Positions 45,180-53,549 of a stretch of DNA of 64,000 nt are shown here, piece after piece. How positions within the stretch are numbered: position 1 is the first letter of the stretch; each line of letters begins with the position of its first letter. The notes beneath the pieces are model-generated. The model was not told where the DNA came from, did no database searches, and saw only the letters and a program-made list of their open reading frames with translations. The position numbers and the translations under genes were made by a program. The stretch is from Catenulispora sp. GP43 (GTDB lineage: Bacteria; Actinomycetota; Actinomycetes; Streptomycetales; Catenulisporaceae): the NCBI RefSeq assembly GCF_041260665.1, contig NZ_JBGCCT010000042.1, positions 36,528 through 100,527 of the forward strand, written 5' to 3'.

Positions 45180-45744
45180 GCCGATCCACCACCAACTCCA
45201 CCCTGCGCTCGACGTCCTCCGGCAGCAGCCGTCCGGCCCGGGTCAGGGTCACCAGACCGTGCAGCGCCGCCCAGAAGACCTCGGTGAACAGTCCCGGTTC
45301 GACGCCTTCCCCGGCGACCTCGCCGAGGCTTTCCAGCAGGGCGGCGAAGGCGTCCTTGAGCGGCGCCGGGGTCTCCTCGCTGGCGTAGGTCAGGCCGCCG
45401 TCGAGCTGGAACAGGGCGTCGTAGACCGCCGGGTTGCGTTCGGCGAAATCGAGATAGGCATAGGCCAGGGCGGTCACCCGGGCGCGCGGGCCGTCCACGG
45501 CGGCGGTCGCGGCGCGGATCGCCACGGCCATCTCGGTGGCCCCCTCGAGGGCGACGGCGCCGATGATCTCGCGCTTGCCCCGAAAGTGGCTGTAGAGGAC
45601 CGGCTGGCTGTACTCGATGCGCTCGGCGAGCTGGCGGGTGGTGACCGCGTCCCAGCCCTGTTTTTCAGCGAGCTCGCGGGCTGTCGCGACGATGAGGCGT
45701 TCGCGCTGCGCCCGCTCGCGCTGCTTGCGTTCCTGGACCGACAT
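45166..45744 (-). CDS. TetR-family regulator
   Basis: The 192-residue protein has HTH 'WDAVTTRQLAERIEYSQPVL' then YSHFRGKREII, and a TetR_C_13/WHG-type C-terminal domain. It is divergent from the DUF1772 gene, with two CTAGC-N3-GCTAG palindromes in the gap, so it probably represses the DUF1772-VOC pair. Confidence 0.9.
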   Translation of the reverse strand: MSVQERKQRERAQRERLIVATARELAEKQGWDAVTTRQLAERIEYSQPVLYSHFRGKREIIGAVALEGATEMAVAIRAATAAVDGPRARVTALAYAYLDFAERNPAVYDALFQLDGGLTYASEETPAPLKDAFAALLESLGEVAGEGVEPGLFTEVFWAALHGLVTLTRAGRLLPEDVERRVELVVDRLTVL

Positions 45745-45752
45745 GCCTCGAT

Positions 45753-45818
45753 TCTAGCACCGCTAGACAATCGAGCAGCAGCAGTACTAGCGTTGCCTCA
45801 TCAGCTAGCAACGCTAGA
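45753..45818. promoter_or_regulatory. two TetR operators before the DUF1772 gene
   Basis: TCTAGC-ACC-GCTAGA at 45753-45767 and GCTAGC-AAC-GCTAGA at 45804-45818 share the core CTAGC-A(C/A)C-GCTAG, 51 bp apart. A further half-site ACTAGCGTTGC at 45786-45796 forms a longer inverted repeat with the second site. Confidence 0.75.
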
Positions 45819-45833
45819 TCCGGGGAGGATCCC

Positions 45834-46280
45834 ATGTTCCACGCACTCGAGGTGTTCACGACCGTGGCCGTCGGCCTGATGGTGGGGGTGGAGTTCGCCG
45901 TCGCCGTCATCTTCAAGCGGATCCTCGACGCGCTGCCCGGCAACGCCGGCCAACTCGGCCACGCCCACGGGGGCCGGATGCTCGGCGCGGTGATGCCGTT
46001 CTGGTACATCGGCTCGGTCGTGCTCGTCGGGATCTGGGCCGCGGGCCACTGGCACCACCACGGCACCGGCCTGGTCGTCGCCGCCGGCGTGCTGCTGATC
46101 GTCAGCGTGATCATGTCGATCCTGCTGCTCGTCCCGATCAACAACCGGAACAAGACCTGGACGCCCGAGAACCGCCCCGCGGACTGGCAGCAGCAGTTGG
46201 ACCGCTGGAACCGCTTCCACTACGTCCGCGTCGCCGACATCGTCGTCGCCTTCACCCTGCTGGTCGCCGCCCTGGTCTGA
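45834..46280 (+). CDS. DUF1772 membrane protein
   Basis: The 148-residue protein has four TM helices and a DUF1772/anthrone-oxygenase-like pattern ('GVEFAVAVIFKRILDAL', 'RLLVPINNRNK' region, then 'WNRFHYVRVADIVVAF'). Function unknown. It is followed 85 bases later by a VOC-family gene; both are probably controlled by the divergent TetR. Confidence 0.85.
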   Translation: MFHALEVFTTVAVGLMVGVEFAVAVIFKRILDALPGNAGQLGHAHGGRMLGAVMPFWYIGSVVLVGIWAAGHWHHHGTGLVVAAGVLLIVSVIMSILLLVPINNRNKTWTPENRPADWQQQLDRWNRFHYVRVADIVVAFTLLVAALV

Positions 46281-46365
46281 GCCGACGCGGACCCCGCCGG
46301 CCCGGGCCGACATCACCGAATCAACCCACGAACAACAGATCAGCCCACAAACTAAGGAGTCACCG

Positions 46366-46752
46366 ATGACCGTGTACCTGAACCACACCATCGTCCCCGC
46401 CCGCGACCCGCAGGTCTCCGCGCATTTCCTGGCCGGGATCCTGGGCCTGGGCGTCAGCCCCCGGGTGGCGCACTTCACCCCGGTCACGCTGGGCAACGAA
46501 GTCAGCCTGGATTACGACCAGATGGAGGACTTCGAGCCACACCACTACGCGTTCATGGTCAGCGACGAGGAGTTCGACGCCGCGCTCGCCCGCATACAAA
46601 GCGGCGGGGTCACCCACTACGGCGACCCCCAATGCCGAGAGATCGGGCAGATCTACCGCAGCAAGCACATCGCGGGCCGCAGAGGCGTCTACTTCCGCGA
46701 CCCCGACGGGCACCTCATGGAGATCCTCACCCCGGGTGCCACCGAGTCGTAA
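46366..46752 (+). CDS. VOC-family (glyoxalase-like) protein
   Basis: The 128-residue protein has one vicinal-oxygen-chelate unit with putative metal ligands His7 ('YLNHTIVPARD'), His near 60 ('HHYAFMVSDEEF') and Glu near 120 ('DPDGHLMEIL'). Relatives include fosfomycin-resistance and dioxygenase-like enzymes; the substrate is unknown. AAGGAG precedes the ATG. Confidence 0.87.
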   Translation: MTVYLNHTIVPARDPQVSAHFLAGILGLGVSPRVAHFTPVTLGNEVSLDYDQMEDFEPHHYAFMVSDEEFDAALARIQSGGVTHYGDPQCREIGQIYRSKHIAGRRGVYFRDPDGHLMEILTPGATES

Positions 46753-47234
46753 GGCCATGCAGGTCAAACACAAGACGACCTTGTAGGGCGCGTGGGGCAG
46801 GAAACGTAGTTCGAGTAGTCGTACCCTGAGCTGGGGCGTAGTGCCCGAGTCGGCGGCTCAGCGCCTGATTCGGACAGGCATCGGTCACGACCGTGGAACT
46901 GCTATGCAACACGTAGCTCCGTGGCGTGGCCTCGGCCGCGGGGTGCGGAGGCTCTGGCGCTCAATGCGGCGGCGGGCGGAGCAGGTCCTCGATTCAGTTC
47001 CCAGGCCGTGATCGTTGGGGAGGCTCCGTGGAACGCCCGCCTTCGCTGTCATGTTGGGCGTGCGGCCGGTTCACAGCCGCGACCGGCAACCCTCGGCCAT
47101 CGGCTCACTGCGGGAAGCGGCAGCCGTGCTTGCCGGTACGTCCGGAACCACCATCCTGGCTTGAGGGCACCACGACGCGACGCCCGCCACCTGGCTGTAC
47201 CGGGTGACGGGCGCGGCGTTCGCAGCAGGCGTGC
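46753..47234. other. 482-base gap without a convincing gene
   Basis: No frame in this stretch has a recognisable family. A short plus-strand frame at 47051-47164, and its continuation past a stop to 47254, reads like decayed coding sequence ('SLREAAAVLAGTSGTTIL', then 'WLYRVTGAAFAAGVLNL'), but I cannot name a parent. Confidence 0.4.
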
Positions 47235-48107
47235 TCAATCTCGCGGGACGATGACGACGGGGCAGTCCGCGTGCTGCACCAGGGCGTGCGCGACGGGGCC
47301 GATCCGCATGCCGTGCCGGCCGTCGCCGTGACGGCGGGCTCCGGCGACGATCAGGTCGGCGTGGCTGGTGGCGGCGATCAGCTCGGCGGCGGGGTTGCCC
47401 TCGGCGACCCGGTGGCTGACGCGGACGTCGGAGTACTTGCCGTGCCAGGTGTGCACGACGGCTTCCAGGGCGGCGTCGAGGTCGACCCTGGCCTGGGCGG
47501 CCGCACTTTGGATCTCGGCGGCTTCGTCGGCGTATTCGGTGACCCAGGACATGTCCCAGACGGTGACGGCCTCCAGGCGGGCGCCACGGCGGGCGGCTTC
47601 GTTGAAGGCGAAGTCCAGCAGGTCGTCGGCGGGGTCGTCGAGGTCCACGGCGACGAGGACGGCGTCGTGCGGATCGCGGTGCGGGCCACGCACCACCATG
47701 GTGGGAACGCAAGAGGCGGTGAGCGCGCGCATGGACACCGAGCCGAGCAGCAGGCCGGCGAAGCCGCCGCGGCCGCGGTTTCCGACGACGAGCAGGTCGG
47801 CGCCGCGGGCCGCAGTGGCCAAGGCCTCGGCGGCGCCGCCTGGTCCAGTCTTGGCTTCGACGTGCATGCCGGGGAAGAGGGAGCGCGCCGCCGCCGCCCC
47901 GTGCTCGGCGATCTTCTCGGCCGTCTGCTGGATAGCGAGCTCGACGCTGCCCGGGATGTAGGTCATCGGGGTCGTCGGGGGTATCCAGTCGAAGGCGTGG
48001 ACGACGGTGAGCGAAGCGCCGCGCCAGGCGGCTTCACGCGCGGCGAGGATGAGGGCGCGTTCGCTGTGCGGCGTCTGGTCGTAGCCGACGACGACGGTGG
48101 ACTTCAT
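47235..48107 (-). CDS. tandem universal stress protein
   Basis: The 290-residue protein has two Usp domains. The first (1-145) has VVVGYDQTPHSERAL and the ATP-binding 'GNRGRGGFAGLLLGSVSMRA'. The second (about 150-290) ends 'VAHALVQHADCPVVIVPRD', with a weaker glycine motif ('GARRHGDGRHGMRIGPVAHA'). Such double Usp proteins are typical of the actinobacterial dormancy/hypoxia response. The start at 48107 fits the fold's first strand. Confidence 0.92.
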   Translation of the reverse strand: MKSTVVVGYDQTPHSERALILAAREAAWRGASLTVVHAFDWIPPTTPMTYIPGSVELAIQQTAEKIAEHGAAAARSLFPGMHVEAKTGPGGAAEALATAARGADLLVVGNRGRGGFAGLLLGSVSMRALTASCVPTMVVRGPHRDPHDAVLVAVDLDDPADDLLDFAFNEAARRGARLEAVTVWDMSWVTEYADEAAEIQSAAAQARVDLDAALEAVVHTWHGKYSDVRVSHRVAEGNPAAELIAATSHADLIVAGARRHGDGRHGMRIGPVAHALVQHADCPVVIVPRD

Positions 48108-48308
48108 GACTCCTCCAAGAGTGACCAAGGTCTGTGGTTCCTCCGCTCTACGATCTCGCCGCGGACGTACCGGGATCAGAGCACGAGGACCTGCGAAAGC
48201 CCGGGTCCGAAGGCAGGTTCGGGCCCGGGCCGAAGGGCCCGGTTCAAAGCCGTCGGCGAAGGTGATCCGGGAGTCGATCCCGAGCTGCGTGTTGCCCACC
48301 CGTGGCGG

Positions 48309-48563
48309 TCAGGACCACGTCCATTCACGGATCTCGGGGAGATCCTCGCCGTGCTCGACGATCCAGACGCGGTGCCGCGCGCGGACGTCAACCATGAGCC
48401 GGAAGTACTCGTCGGCGAGCTGTTCCCGCGCCTGATCCGAGCTGGCTTGCTCGCGCTCAGCCTCGATCTCGGTCAGGCGCTGCCGGACATCGCTCAGCAT
48501 CTCCTGGTGGCGGTTCCAGGCATACGCGTACGCCTCCTGCGGGCCCTCCAGGTGATCGAGCAC
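48309..48563 (-). CDS. small helical protein with phosphoketolase-like tail
   Basis: Beginning at GTG 48563 (84 residues; the frame is open upstream to about 48645) this is a highly charged helical protein. The last residues 'WIVEHGEDLPEIREWTWS' closely resemble the extreme C-terminus of bacterial phosphoketolases (HG.D.PE...W.W, from memory), but the region before that does not fit. It may be a phosphoketolase-tail relic fused by deletion, or an independent small gene. The 350-base stretch from 48564 to the slipin gene shows no other gene. Confidence 0.4.
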   Translation of the reverse strand: MLDHLEGPQEAYAYAWNRHQEMLSDVRQRLTEIEAEREQASSDQAREQLADEYFRLMVDVRARHRVWIVEHGEDLPEIREWTWS

Positions 48564-48912
48564 ATGCCCGAACCTGGACCGGACCGCATCGACGACATGG
48601 CCCAGCGAACTCTTGACGACACCGCCTCCCTGAACTCCGGCCCCGTATCACCCCGGCGAGGTGCGTTCACCGCGGGATACGGCCTCTCGCATTCAGCATC
48701 GCGGCGCGGTGCCTGGTGGATCAGGGCCGAACGACACGTGCTTGCCGGAGCTATCAGCGGATCCTGATGTGGTGGTGCCACGGCCCCGAGGCGTGCAGGG
48801 CTTTCGCCTCTGACGCGCACGCCGGATGTGTATGACCGTTGTGCCGAAGACACAAAGAATCTCGCCGGTCGGCGCTAGTCGACGCCCGGCCTGCCGTGGA
48901 TGGAGCACTTTC

Positions 48913-49761
48913 ATGAAGGCCTTGGTCATCGTCACGGTCGCCGTCGTCCTGCTGGCCCTGTTGGGGCTGGCCATGGCCCTGAAGATCGTCAGGCAGTACG
49001 AGCGCGGCGTGCTGTTCCGGTTCGGCCGGCTGAAGGGGACGAGGGAGCCGGGGCTGCGGGTCATCATCCCGTTCGTGGACGTCCTGCACCGGGTCTCCCT
49101 GCGCATCGTCACCATGCCGATCCAGTCCCAGGGCATCATCACCCGGGACAACGTCAGCGTGGACGTTTCGGCCGTGGCCTACTTCAGGGTCGTGGACGCG
49201 GTGAAGTCGGTCGTGGCGATCGAGAACGTGCACGCGGCGATCGACCAGATAGCCCAGACCACCCTGCGCAAGGTCGTCGGGCAGCACACCTTGGACCAGA
49301 CTCTGTCGGAGACCGATCAGATCAACGTGGACATCCGCCAGATCCTGGACGTCAGCACCGCCGAGTGGGGCGTGGAGGTCACTCTCGTGGAGCTCAAGGA
49401 CATCCAGCTGCCGGAGAGCATGAAGCGGGCGATGGCCAAGCAGGCCGAGGCCGAGCGGGAGAAGCGGGCGAAGATCATCAACGCCGAGGGCGAATCCCTC
49501 GCGGCCGCCGCGCTCGGGGAGGCCTCCGACGTCATGATGGCCCACCCGCTGGCCCTCCAACTGCGCAACCTACAAAGCCTGGTCGAGATCGGCGTGGATA
49601 AGAACAGCACCGTCGTCTTCCCCGCCCCGCTGATGACCACCATCGCCGAACTCGGCACCTTCCTCGCCCGCGAGACCGCCGCCGCCGGCCCCGCGCCGGC
49701 TCTGGTGCCGAGCCCCCGTGCGGCTGACACCACGGACGCTCTCACCACCGCCGCCGGGTAA
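48913..49761 (+). CDS. slipin/stomatin-type SPFH protein
   Basis: The 282-residue protein has an N-terminal TM helix ('ALVIVTVAVVLLALLGLAMA'), then the SPFH/band-7 domain ('QYERGVLFRFGRLKGTREPG', 'SQGIITRDNVSVDVSAVAYF', 'QTTLRKVVGQHTLDQTLSET') and a coiled-coil segment 'MAKQAEAEREKRAKIINAEG'. It is a membrane-microdomain scaffold. It lacks the usual NfeD-like protease neighbour. Confidence 0.9.
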   Translation: MKALVIVTVAVVLLALLGLAMALKIVRQYERGVLFRFGRLKGTREPGLRVIIPFVDVLHRVSLRIVTMPIQSQGIITRDNVSVDVSAVAYFRVVDAVKSVVAIENVHAAIDQIAQTTLRKVVGQHTLDQTLSETDQINVDIRQILDVSTAEWGVEVTLVELKDIQLPESMKRAMAKQAEAEREKRAKIINAEGESLAAAALGEASDVMMAHPLALQLRNLQSLVEIGVDKNSTVVFPAPLMTTIAELGTFLARETAAAGPAPALVPSPRAADTTDALTTAAG

Positions 49762-49884
49762 GCGAAGCCCGGCGGAAGCCTGAAGGGAGTGGAGACGGAG
49801 ATGGCTACCGGCGAATCCATAGAAGACGCTCCTCACGGCAGCGCTCCTGGCCGACGGCGCATCTATCTCGGCACGGCGCCGGTG

Positions 49885-49932
49885 TCTGGGTCTGGGTCTG
49901 GGTCTGGGTCTGGGTCTGGGTCTGGGTCTGGG
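49885..49932. repeat. hexamer microsatellite (TCTGGG)8
   Basis: Eight perfect copies of TCTGGG, directly before the kdpD remnant, at the point where the Walker A loop of KdpD (GVGKT) should be encoded. Confidence 0.9.
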
Positions 49933-49934
49933 TC

Positions 49935-50585
49935 AGCAAGACCTACGCGATGCCGGCCGAGGGGCAGCACCGCCGGGCCCGCGGCGCCGACGTCGGCATC
50001 GGCCTCGTCGAGCCACACGGACGGCGCCTGACCATGGTCATGGCCGACGGCCTGGAGGTGGTGCCGCGCCGCACGATGACGCACCGAAGCGCCACGGTCG
50101 AGGAGATGGACTTGGATCCGCTGTTGGCACACGCCCCTGCAGGCGGCACTCATCGGCGAACTCGCCCACACCGACATGCCCGGATGCCGGAACGCCAAGC
50201 GCTGGCAAGACGTCCAGGAGATCCTGGCCGCTGATATCGACGTGGTCACGACGCTGAACATCCGGCACTTGGAGTCCCTCGCGGACGTCGTATGGCCCGA
50301 TCACCGGGATCCGGGCAGCAGGAGCGCCTGCTGGCCCGAGTGTGCGCACCAACCTCGCGGCTCAGGCCACGCGCCGCAGCCCGGCCGAACAGGCGCCGCG
50401 GATCAGCACCGCGGCGGTCGGAGCCAAGGTGGAGTTCGAGGCCCGCGACGCCGGCGGCGCGGCCGGAAGCCGACAGCACGCTACCGCTCACCCGCGCCCT
50501 GATCGAGGCCGTGGGCGGTATGCTCCGCAGCGCGCAATCCCAGGACGGAGACTTGACCGCCACCGTGGTACTTCCGTCCGCGGTT
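49935..50585 (+). pseudogene. kdpD: decayed kdpD sensor kinase
   Basis: Pieces of KdpD lie in order. 49935-50137 reads SKTYAMPAEGQHRRARGADV, 'GLEVVPRRTMTHRSATVEEM' and DLDPLLA. After a frameshift, 50139-50275 reads 'ALIGELAHTDMPGCRNAKRW', 'DVQEILAADIDVVTTLNIRH' and LESLADVV. The rest of the 850-residue protein is lost except the very end of the histidine-kinase ATPase domain near 50484-50585 ('TRALIEAVGGMLRSAQ', 'LTATVVLPSA'). The Walker A loop is replaced by the hexamer microsatellite. KdpD normally senses potassium and turgor; this copy cannot work. Confidence 0.8.
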
Positions 50586-50782
50586 CCAACGCTGTCTGCC
50601 AAGCGATCTGAAACGCCGACCGGATCCAGGTTCACCGTGTCCCGAACGCCCCGACGTCGTGAGTCGCGATCAGTGACCTCGATGCATGCCAGGGCCCTGC
50701 CTGCGCGGTGCGCCACCGCCACCGTGGCACCGGCGGTGGCGCCGTCAGTGCCGTCAATAAAGCGGGTGCGAAAGGAACGCCG

Positions 50783-51002
50783 ATGGCTTCACTGATTCCG
50801 ATCTTCCTGGTCCTGTTGCTCGCCGCGACGTCGGTGTGGGGTGTACCAGGACGCCTCGGCCCACGTGGGGCGTGGTACCCCCGTCCGCTTCACCGCCGAC
50901 TCCTTTGAAGTGAGCACGCCGATCGTGTGGGCGGTGGGGTGTCTGGTCCTGTGGGTGATCTTCATGCCCCTCTACCTCACGCGCCGGCAGCAAGTCGGCT
51001 GA
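50783..51002 (+). pseudogene. small membrane protein split by a one-base frameshift
   Basis: After a clear AAAGGAACG site, ATG 50783 starts MASLIPIFLVLLLAATSVW. At a run of four G (50838-50841) the frame changes. With one G fewer, the reading continues VYQDASAHVGRGTPV...STPIVWAVGCLVLWVIFMP and ends basic at TGA 51000-51002, giving a sensible 72-residue two-TM protein. Either a real mutation or a base-calling error. Confidence 0.7.
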
Positions 51003-51126
51003 CCCGCGCTGGGCCGACACGAGGATGTCGGGATGTGCCTCGGCTACCCGGGCGACGGACTCGACGGCCTTCTCCAGGCCTCCGCCCGGCGACACCAGGC
51101 CGAACGTACTGGAAGTCGTCCAGGTG
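51003..51126 (-). pseudogene. glycosyltransferase fragment
   Basis: The minus strand reads 'TFGLVSPGGGLEKAVESVAR' and VAEAHPDILV, like the segment of group-1 glycosyltransferases that normally reads TFGL.SPGKG.E.A. with AEHPD. About 35 residues only, no start, and abutting the oleate hydratase stop. Confidence 0.45.
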
Positions 51127-52716
51127 TCAGGCGAACGCGGTCTTCAGCGCCGCCCAGGCCACCTTCGGGTCCAGCATGCCCCGGTACATCGCCGGGATCT
51201 CCTTGTCCACGCCGAAGTGCCGATAGACGGCCGTCATCGCAGCGCGCACCGAATACTCGACGGTGAACACGACTCCTTCGGGGATCTCGACGAACTGTCC
51301 CAGGAAGGCGAAGTTCTGCGCGCCGTTCGGGACCACCTTGGGCCGGTCGGCGACGACCCGGCGCTGGAACTGCGCGTCGATGTACGGCATCTGGACCGTG
51401 GTGACCTTGGTGGTGGCGCGCACGTGGTCGGCGATGTCGTCGAAGCCCAGCTGGCCCAGCAACTCGTCCAGGACCTCGGCACCGGTGCAGGTGTCCATCG
51501 GCTTGGCCACGTAGTCGCCGTCCACACCGCCGAACAGCGCGTAGCCCCAGATCGTATAGGTGTCCGGGTCCTGGTTACGGAAGTGAGGCTGTGCCGGGAC
51601 CACAATCGACAGCAACCACTTGGAGTCCTTGAACGTCATCAGCCCGCCTGTGCCGGGCTCGTTGCCGCTGTACTCAGCAATGCGGTCGATCAAGGTGCGG
51701 TCGGACATCGTGAGGGTAAAAGACTCCCACTTGGACTCCTCGATCGTCCCGCAGAACGCGACCGGCCGGCCGAAATCGGGGGCCTTCTTCGCCAGCGCCT
51801 CCCACAGCCGCCAGGATCCGTCGCGCCTTTCGCGAATCAGCTCCGGCACGGTGGTGCGGTCGCCGTAGGTCGCATCGGCGGTCATCGACCCGATGGTGAA
51901 GAACGCGTAGTCCTCCGGCCCCAGCTCGATCGTTTCCTCTCGGCCGTCACGCTCAACGTGGAGCGCGGTGACGCGGCGCGCCGTGGCGTCGGCGAAGTCC
52001 GCGTCGAGGACGGTGACGCCGTGCTCGAAGGTGACGCCGCGGGCTTCCAGCCAGGCCTGGATCGGCGCGACGATGGAGTCGTACTGGTTGTAGCGGGTCC
52101 GCCGGACGCCGGCCAGGGTGTGGATGCGGTCGAACTCCTGGATGAAGGCCAGGAAGTAGCGCTTGAGCTCGATCGCCGAGTGCCAGTTCTGGAACGCGAA
52201 TGTGGTGCGCCACATCGCCCAGAAGTTGGTGTCGAAGAACCTGGGCTGGAAGAAGTCCTCGATGCGCTTGGCACCGATGAGCTTCTCTGGCAGCGCCAGC
52301 AGCCGGGTCAGGTCCGCCCGGTCGCGGGCGGTCAGGCCGAGGTCGGTGGCGTCGATGATGGAGTGGTCGGCGGCTATCAGACGGGCCTTGGAGTCCGAGG
52401 GGTGCTCGGCGTTGAAGGCGTGCATGTCCTCGCGGATGGTGACGTCCGGGTCATCCAGGGTCGGGATGGATTCCAGGAGGTTCCACAGGCAGACGTAGTG
52501 CTCGTCTTCCAGCATGCGGCCGCCGCGGGTGACGTAGCCGCCATCCGCGGTCGGCGCGTGCGCGCCGTCCAGCGACCCGCCGAGCAGCGGAAGCTGCTCG
52601 AGGATGTGGATGTTCTCCCCCGGCATTCCAGCGTCGCGGATCAGGAAGACCGCGGCGGACAGCGAAGCGATCCCGCCTCCGACCAGGTGGATCTGAGAGT
52701 TCGGACGTGCGGTCAT
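51127..52716 (-). CDS. ohyA: oleate hydratase
   Basis: The 529-residue FAD enzyme has an N-terminal dinucleotide motif 'IHLVGGGIASLSAAVFLIRD', 'HILEQLPLLGGSLDGA', the OhyA signature 'RGGRMLEDEHYVCLWNLL' and 'FWAMWRTTFAFQNWHSA'. It adds water to the cis-9 double bond of oleic acid to give 10-hydroxystearate, detoxifying unsaturated fatty acids. GGAGG precedes ATG 52716. It is intact among gene debris on both sides. Confidence 0.93.
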   Translation of the reverse strand: MTARPNSQIHLVGGGIASLSAAVFLIRDAGMPGENIHILEQLPLLGGSLDGAHAPTADGGYVTRGGRMLEDEHYVCLWNLLESIPTLDDPDVTIREDMHAFNAEHPSDSKARLIAADHSIIDATDLGLTARDRADLTRLLALPEKLIGAKRIEDFFQPRFFDTNFWAMWRTTFAFQNWHSAIELKRYFLAFIQEFDRIHTLAGVRRTRYNQYDSIVAPIQAWLEARGVTFEHGVTVLDADFADATARRVTALHVERDGREETIELGPEDYAFFTIGSMTADATYGDRTTVPELIRERRDGSWRLWEALAKKAPDFGRPVAFCGTIEESKWESFTLTMSDRTLIDRIAEYSGNEPGTGGLMTFKDSKWLLSIVVPAQPHFRNQDPDTYTIWGYALFGGVDGDYVAKPMDTCTGAEVLDELLGQLGFDDIADHVRATTKVTTVQMPYIDAQFQRRVVADRPKVVPNGAQNFAFLGQFVEIPEGVVFTVEYSVRAAMTAVYRHFGVDKEIPAMYRGMLDPKVAWAALKTAFA

Positions 52717-52980
52717 AAACGGTCCTCCGGATCTGTTCGGACCGCCGCGTGTCAGGAATGAAGATCCGCGGCGGTGTCCTTGAACGCTAGATCGGCGAAC
52801 AGCACGCGGTTCAGAGGCGGAGGACCGATCATGGCGGAACCTGAAGGCCCGGGCGGACCAGGGCCATTGGGCCCACCCTCCTTCGGGAGGATCGGCGGCC
52901 GCCGGAGCACGCGCCTGGTCAGCTCTGGTCCGAAACACCATGATCCGGGGATCTTCGGGGAACTCCTTGCAACCCGAGAG

Positions 52981-53256
52981 GGCGCCTTCGGTCAGCGCCT
53001 GCGCACCGCCGGGCTGCTCGGATCGATGGGCACGATCGGGGACTGCTTCGACAATTCGATGGTCGAGTCCTTCTTCAGCACCCTGCAACCGGAACTGCTC
53101 GACCGGCAGGCCCGGGCCACCCGCCAGGAACTCGCCAACGCGATCTTCGAGTACATCGAAGCCCGGTACAACCCACACCGCCGACACTCCACCATCGGAA
53201 TGCTCAGCCCCGTACAGTTCGAACAAGCACACCTCGCTCACGCCATCGCGGCGTGA
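52981..53256 (+). pseudogene. IS3-family transposase (OrfB) C-terminal fragment
   Basis: About 90 residues match the end of an IS3-type rve integrase domain: 'FGQRLRTAGLLGSMGTIGDC', FDNSMVESFFSTLQPELLD, then 'FEYIEARYNPHRRHSTIGML' and SPVQFEQAH, with the catalytic Glu of the DDE set in MVES. The first two catalytic Asp and the terminal inverted repeats are missing. A dead element end. Confidence 0.85.
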
Positions 53257-53281
53257 GCCACCGCAACCGTCCGGAAACCGG

Positions 53282-53420
53282 GGCAAGCTCAGTGAGGCGG
53301 CGGTGCATGGGCGGTACGGTCAGTGCGCCCACCATGCCGTCGGCGCCGTAGATGCCGAACATCAGACCGATCTGAGCCGGGGCGGCGCCGTGGCCGACCC
53401 CGTACGCTACAACCGGCCCG
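53282..53420 (-). pseudogene. MFS transporter fragment
   Basis: Minus strand reads 'GHGAAPAQIGLMFGIYGADG' and MVGALTVPPMHRRL, like the loop and helix of an MFS exporter (AxxIGLxFxxxxxGxxxGAL). Forty residues only, next to the transposase tail. Confidence 0.5.
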
Positions 53421-53549
53421 CTGGCCATGGGGCGCGCTCAGTTCGACGGCAAGGCGACCGACTGGTTCCACGGCGCACGGTCGAATGCGGAGGTGTTCAA
53501 CCAGGTGCTGAACGCCGCGCAGATCAATGCGATCCCGGTGGCTCACTGA
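53400..53549 (+). pseudogene. LamG-domain C-terminal fragment
   Basis: Plus strand reads 'MGRAQFDGKATDWFHGARSN', AEVFNQVLNAAQINAIPVAH and a stop at 53547-53549, the final strands of a laminin-G-like concanavalin fold. The parent, probably a secreted glycosidase, is gone. It overlaps the MFS fragment on the other strand and, by 7 bases, the GlnH gene end. Confidence 0.6.

Noticed and set aside
46921..47331. Open frames of about 90-136 residues in the gap before the universal stress gene
   Set aside because: Codon composition is erratic, no ribosome site, no recognisable motif, and they run into the stress gene on the other strand.
52774..52980. Front part of the transposase frame as coding
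   Set aside because: Similarity to IS3 transposases begins near 52981; the earlier part is Gly/Pro-rich and matches nothing.
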